From: Chloroflexota bacterium
GTDB taxonomy: Bacteria; Chloroflexota; Dehalococcoidia; Lucifugimonadales; Lucifugimonadaceae
NCBI GenBank assembly: GCA_002708145.1
Contig: PAOV01000035.1
Location: 7,530-17,789 of the forward strand
Direction: 5' to 3'
DNA: 10,260 bases
Shown: positions 6,795 to 10,260 of the stretch, piece after piece
How positions within the stretch are numbered: position 1 is the stretch's first letter
How the letters are laid out: every line of letters starts with the position of its first letter
Translations under genes and position numbers: made by a program
The notes under the pieces: model-generated
Seen by the model: only the letters and a program-made list of their open reading frames with translations
Database searches by the model: none
What the model was told of the DNA's origin: nothing

Positions 6795-8177
6795 ATGACG
6801 GTTGCAAAAAAAAATTATCATATTTCAGGAGAACGTCTAGAAGAATTGCAGCAAATTGCTGAAGAAAATATGTTTATGCATGCCTCGCAACTAAATGATT
6901 GGCGTGGAAATCTAAAGATCTTTGTTAAGGGGAATGGTGTTTGGGTAGAAGATGCAAAAGGCCAGAAATATTTAGATTCAATGGGTGGTTTATGGTATAA
7001 AGCTGCTGGTTATGGAAGAAAAGAGATAGCCGATGCAGTCTACACACAAATGACTCAGATAGAGTCATCCCCATCCGGATCAGCTACAATTTCACAGATT
7101 GAATTAGCTGGTAAGATAGCTAGTTTATACTCTGAAAAATCATCTAGATCTTTCTTTGTTTCTGGTGGAGCTGAAGCTGTTGAAACAGCTGTAAAAATGG
7201 CCAAAAAATTTTCTATTCTTAATGGTAAGCCTGGAGCCTATAAAATTATAAGTAGAAGATACTCTTACCATGGTGGTACTGCCATGGCTGTAAGTTTAGG
7301 TGGGGCTAAAACAGCTGATCCAATGGGGCCTACAATGCCAGGAGCAATACATGTAACCAACTGGAATTCATATAGATTGCCTTACTCAGGAGATCCTATA
7401 GATGTTGCAATTAAGTGTGCTAATGAGTTTGAAGAAGTTATAAAACATCAAGGAGCTGAAACTGTAGCGGCAATAATTGCTGAACCTGTTTCGGCAGCAT
7501 TTGGTATTCAAATACCACCTCAAGAATATTGGCAAAGGTTGAGAGAAATAGCCGATAAGTATGATGTTCTATTGATAGCTGATGAAGTTATTACAGGCTT
7601 TGGAAGATTAGGAGAATATTTTGGTCCAATGAATTGGGATGTCCAGCCAGATATAACTACAGTAGCAAAAGCTTTAACTAGTGGATATGCACCTCTTGGA
7701 GCTGCAATTGCAACGAAAAAAGTTGCTGATGCATTTACTGGAGGCCCAGAAGAAACTTTTACTCACTTAATAACATTTGGGGGGCACCCTTCTGCATGTG
7801 CAGCCGCTTTGGCCAACTTGGAAATTTTTGAAAAAGAAGATTTAGTTGGGAATTCAAAAAGAATGGGTAAATATCTTTTTGAAAAATTATTGGATTTAAA
7901 AAAATATGATATTGTTGGTGACGTTAGAGGGGGATTAGGACTTCTTGCAGCTGTAGAATTTGTTTCGGACAGAAATAGTAAATTGCCATTTCCAGCAAGT
8001 TCAAAGTTAAGTCAAAAACTACCTAAATTTTTGTTTGACAGAAACATTGTTACTTTTAGGGCTGGTGACATTATTTCAATTTGCCCGCCTTTATCTATCG
8101 CAAAAACAGAGATAGATTATTTAGTTGATGCAATAGAAGACTCTATTATTCAACTAAAAAAAGATTTAAAAGAATAA
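6795..8177 (+). CDS. Class III PLP-dependent omega-aminotransferase
   Basis: This 460-residue fold-type I enzyme transfers amino groups from an amine or omega-amino acid (such as beta-alanine, taurine or putrescine) to a keto acid, commonly pyruvate. Visible features in order are GLWYKAAGYGR at 65-75 (active-site Trp/Tyr segment), the phosphate-binding SGGAEAVETA at 123-132, Y158-H-G (ring stacking) and AEP at 229-231. IADEVITGFGR at 261-271 has D263 for the pyridine nitrogen, K292 in AKALTSGYAPLGA is the Schiff-base lysine, and T327 in ITFGGHP is present. R422 in FRAGD aligns with the flipping carboxylate-binding arginine of Vibrio fluvialis-type omega-transaminases. All catalytic parts are intact and length is normal. 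A GAGGA site fixes the start. The substrate cannot be named; similarity of layout suggests the YhxA/beta-alanine- or taurine-pyruvate group. The peptide ABC ATPases lie downstream after a 113-base gap. Confidence 0.92.
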   Translation: MTVAKKNYHISGERLEELQQIAEENMFMHASQLNDWRGNLKIFVKGNGVWVEDAKGQKYLDSMGGLWYKAAGYGRKEIADAVYTQMTQIESSPSGSATISQIELAGKIASLYSEKSSRSFFVSGGAEAVETAVKMAKKFSILNGKPGAYKIISRRYSYHGGTAMAVSLGGAKTADPMGPTMPGAIHVTNWNSYRLPYSGDPIDVAIKCANEFEEVIKHQGAETVAAIIAEPVSAAFGIQIPPQEYWQRLREIADKYDVLLIADEVITGFGRLGEYFGPMNWDVQPDITTVAKALTSGYAPLGAAIATKKVADAFTGGPEETFTHLITFGGHPSACAAALANLEIFEKEDLVGNSKRMGKYLFEKLLDLKKYDIVGDVRGGLGLLAAVEFVSDRNSKLPFPASSKLSQKLPKFLFDRNIVTFRAGDIISICPPLSIAKTEIDYLVDAIEDSIIQLKKDLKE

Positions 8178-8228
8178 TTCATAGTTTTTTTTTTTCTAGC
8201 AAAAAACAAAAATATTTGTTATCTTTCA

Positions 8229-8259
8229 TTGACTATATACATTAAACTTATGTTACATT
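8229..8259 (+). promoter_or_regulatory. Candidate promoter of the peptide ABC transporter genes
   Basis: TTGACT (8229-8234) is a near-consensus -35, followed after 19 bases by TACATT (8254-8259), which is preceded by TGT as in an extended -10. Transcription would begin near 8266, about 25 bases before the ATG. The rest of the 113-base gap holds an 11-base T run (8185-8195) with no convincing stem before it, and the small inverted repeat AACAAA-AATA-TTTGTT (8205-8220), just upstream of the -35. Confidence 0.4.
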
Positions 8260-8290
8260 TTTTATAAAAAACTACAAATAGGGATATAGA

Positions 8291-9406
8291 ATGCCTAAAA
8301 CAGCTAAATCAAAAACAACCAATAAAACAAAAAATACAAGTTCAAAATCAACTAGAAAAAGTGTTGATACTGATGGATTTGGTCAGAGTGCTCTATCTGA
8401 CGAAGTGGTTTTAGAGGTTAAAAACCTTGAGACACATTTCACTACAAGATGGGGAACAGTAAAAGCGGTTGATGGAGTGAGTTATCATGTAAGGAGAGGA
8501 GAAACCCTTGGAATTGTTGGAGAGTCAGGTTCAGGGAAATCTGTTACAGCTTTTTCATTAATGAGATTAGTTCCTTCTCCTCCTGGAAATATTGTTGGGG
8601 GTGAAGTAAACCTGAATGGCAGGGAACTCCTAGGTTTGTCTGAAAAAGAGATGACTCAGGTAAGAGGTGGAGAAATTTCCATGATATTGCAAGACCCTAT
8701 GCAAGCACTAAATCCAGTTTTCAATATAGAGAATCAAGTTGGTGAAGCAATAAAAATTCATCAAGGTCTCAAAGGAGACTCTTTATGGAAAAAAATAGTT
8801 GATTCACTTCAGAAGGTTAGAATACCTGCACCGGATACAAGAGCAAAAGACTTTCCACACCAGTTATCCGGAGGAATGAGGCAAAGGGTTGTTGGAGCTA
8901 TAGGAATATCTTCTGCTCCATCCGTAATCATTGCTGATGAACCTACAACTTCCTTAGACGTCACTATTCAAGCAGCATATTTAAGACTTTTGCGACAAAT
9001 TCAACAAGAAGAAGGCGTTGCAATAATTTTTATTACTCATGATTTTGGTATAGTTGCAAAAATGTGTGATCGAGTAGCAGTAATGTATGCTGGAAGAATT
9101 GTTGAAGTAAGTGATGTTAGAACAATATTTAATGAACCATTACATGAATACACAAAAGCTTTAATTGGTTCTGTGCCTAAATTAGAAGAAAAGACTGGGC
9201 GACTTCCTCAAATTGAAGGTCAACCTCCACTTCTATATAATCTTCCAGAGGGTGATGCGTTTGCTCCTAGGTCTCCTTTGAAATTCAGCGAAAAAGATGC
9301 AAAGGGAAGGCCTCCCTTAGTAGAGGTAAAACCTGGGCATTGGGTACAGCTATCAAAAAGCTCAGTTGCAGATTATGATAAATTTTCACATTTACTAGAC
9401 AAATAA
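8291..9406 (+). CDS. dppD: Dpp/Opp-type peptide ABC transporter ATPase (DppD-like)
   Basis: This 371-residue ATPase would energise uptake of peptides, opines or related solutes with a partner ATPase, two permeases and a binding protein. Walker A is GESGSGKS (77-84), the Q-loop is Q134 in MILQDP, the signature is LSGGM (192-196), Walker B is VIIADE (212-217) and the H-loop is H250 in ITHD. The C-terminal oligopeptide-transporter domain follows, with PPLVEVKPGHWV near the end. All ATPase motifs are intact. Two oddities: the first 38 or so residues are a disordered Lys/Thr/Ser-rich tail, and the C-terminal motif usually written GCxFxPRC reads GDAFAPRSP, so the iron-sulphur cysteines are gone. 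TAGGG (8279-8283) seven bases upstream supports the start. The partner gene begins 15 bases after the stop. Nickel (NikD) or opine transport is possible; the symbol reflects the family only. Confidence 0.9.
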   Translation: MPKTAKSKTTNKTKNTSSKSTRKSVDTDGFGQSALSDEVVLEVKNLETHFTTRWGTVKAVDGVSYHVRRGETLGIVGESGSGKSVTAFSLMRLVPSPPGNIVGGEVNLNGRELLGLSEKEMTQVRGGEISMILQDPMQALNPVFNIENQVGEAIKIHQGLKGDSLWKKIVDSLQKVRIPAPDTRAKDFPHQLSGGMRQRVVGAIGISSAPSVIIADEPTTSLDVTIQAAYLRLLRQIQQEEGVAIIFITHDFGIVAKMCDRVAVMYAGRIVEVSDVRTIFNEPLHEYTKALIGSVPKLEEKTGRLPQIEGQPPLLYNLPEGDAFAPRSPLKFSEKDAKGRPPLVEVKPGHWVQLSKSSVADYDKFSHLLDK

Positions 9407-9421
9407 TTAGGAAAAAAACAT

Positions 9422-10260
9422 ATGACCACAAAAAATAAGACACAAAAAACAAATAATGTTATACCTAATGCACCTGGTATAAAAACTACTTCAGATCCGA
9501 TTATATCTGTTAGAAACTTGCGAAAATGGTATCAAGTTGGAGGTGGTATATTTAATTTTGGAGCTAAAAGTTACCTTAAGGCTGTTGATGATGTAAGTTT
9601 TGATATAGAGAAAGGTAAAACTTTTGGACTTGTTGGAGAATCTGGTTGTGGTAAAACTACAACACTTAAAGTTTTACTCGGTTTGGAAGATCTTACTGGT
9701 GGAGAGATATATTATGAGGGTGAAGATGTTGCAACAATGTCAAAAGAAAGAAGAAGTGAGTTTAGAAGGTCTGTTCAGGCAGTATTTCAAGATCCCTGGT
9801 CATCATTAAATCCCAGAATGAAAGTGGGTTCTATTGTAGGTGAACCGTTAGAAATTCAAGGGAAAATGACAAAAAAAGAAATTTCACTTCGTGTCGGAGA
9901 TTTACTTAGTGAAGTTGGATTGAATCCATACCAAGCAAATCTTTATCCACATGAGTTTTCTGGTGGGCAAAGACAAAGAATTGGGATTGCAAGAGCTTTA
10001 TCTTTAAATCCAAAAGTAATCGCTCTTGATGAACCTGTATCTGCTCTTGATGTATCCATTCGTGCTCAAATAATGAATTTGTTAGTTGACCTACAAGAGG
10101 AGCATGGACTTGCCTATTTACTAGTTGCTCATAATCTTGCTACTGTAAGATACATGTGTCATGACACAGCTGTAATGTACTTAGGAGTTGTACAGGAATG
10201 TGGAGATACAGAAGCTATTTTCAATAACCCTATGCATCTTTACACTAATGCACTAGTGTC
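9422..10260 (+). CDS. dppF: Dpp/Opp-type peptide ABC transporter ATPase (DppF-like), 3'-truncated
   Basis: The frame is open from an ATG at 9422 to the window end (279 full codons), so the C-terminal part is missing because of the window edge and not through damage. This is the second ATPase of the peptide importer. Walker A is GESGCGKT (72-79), the Q-loop is Q123 in FQDPWSSLNPR, the signature is FSGGQRQR (179-186), Walker B is VIALDE (199-204) and the H-loop is H237. The FQDPWSSLNP stretch is typical of the F subunit. Residue 238 after the H-loop is Asn (AHNLATVRYM), where Asp is usual. The first 26 or so residues are a polar Lys/Thr/Asn-rich tail like that of the partner. TTAGGA at 9407-9412, nine bases before the ATG, sets the start, and the 15-base gap shows an operon with the DppD-like gene. 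Permease and binding-protein genes probably lie beyond the window. Confidence 0.9.
   Translation, partial: MTTKNKTQKTNNVIPNAPGIKTTSDPIISVRNLRKWYQVGGGIFNFGAKSYLKAVDDVSFDIEKGKTFGLVGESGCGKTTTLKVLLGLEDLTGGEIYYEGEDVATMSKERRSEFRRSVQAVFQDPWSSLNPRMKVGSIVGEPLEIQGKMTKKEISLRVGDLLSEVGLNPYQANLYPHEFSGGQRQRIGIARALSLNPKVIALDEPVSALDVSIRAQIMNLLVDLQEEHGLAYLLVAHNLATVRYMCHDTAVMYLGVVQECGDTEAIFNNPMHLYTNALV

Noticed and set aside
8185..8195. Run of 11 T residues after the aminotransferase, as a possible intrinsic terminator
   Set aside because: I could not find a stable stem directly upstream; the preceding bases are A-rich and form only trivial pairings. A weak or factor-dependent terminator remains possible.
9624..9809. 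61-codon open frame on the plus strand
   Set aside because: It overlaps the Walker A and Q-loop region of the DppF-like gene in another frame; the true reading frame runs unbroken from 9422 to the window end.

Overview
The window is AT-rich bacterial DNA (roughly 30 % G+C by eye) with very short intergenic gaps, overlapping genes, AGAGG/GAGGA-type ribosome binding sites and TATAAT-like promoters. This suits a streamlined, probably aquatic bacterium. The gene mix (large FtsX-type permease, peptide ABC ATPases, class III aminotransferase, bicupin) would suit a low-GC marine Chloroflexota or a similar lineage. That placement is a guess; no phylogenetic marker in the window settles it.

Layout. 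(1) Bases 1-4056, plus strand: a tightly overlapping unit of the 3' part of a large FtsX-family ABC permease, a small cyclophilin-like barrel protein and a TenA-type thiamine-salvage hydrolase. (2) 4067-5212, plus strand: a likely new promoter, a two-domain cupin, then a CrcB/Fluc fluoride channel read from a TTG start and ending in a weak terminator-like hairpin. (3) 5219-6661, minus strand: tRNA-Asn(GUU) with encoded CCA, 6 bases downstream of a 12-helix MOP-superfamily (MATE/ANKH-like) membrane protein. (4) 6662-6794: a divergent intergenic region with an 11-bp tandem repeat and two overlapping palindromes. (5) 6795-8177, plus strand: a PLP-dependent class III omega-aminotransferase. (6) 8291-10260, plus strand: the two ATPases of a Dpp/Opp-type peptide ABC transporter, the second cut by the window end.

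How they may work together. TenA recovers the pyrimidine half of degraded thiamine; its neighbours in the overlapping unit have no established link to that job, so the grouping is only suggestive. The fluoride channel is a stand-alone detoxification gene. The aminotransferase and the peptide/amine-type importer form a plausible nitrogen-compound uptake and breakdown neighbourhood, although each has its own apparent leader. The transporter's permeases and substrate-binding protein are not in the window. I found no CRISPR array, insertion sequence, phage gene or clear undescribed system. The best leads are the nested palindromes in the divergent region, the loss of all four iron-sulphur cysteines in the first peptide-transporter ATPase, and the permease/cyclophilin-like/TenA unit.
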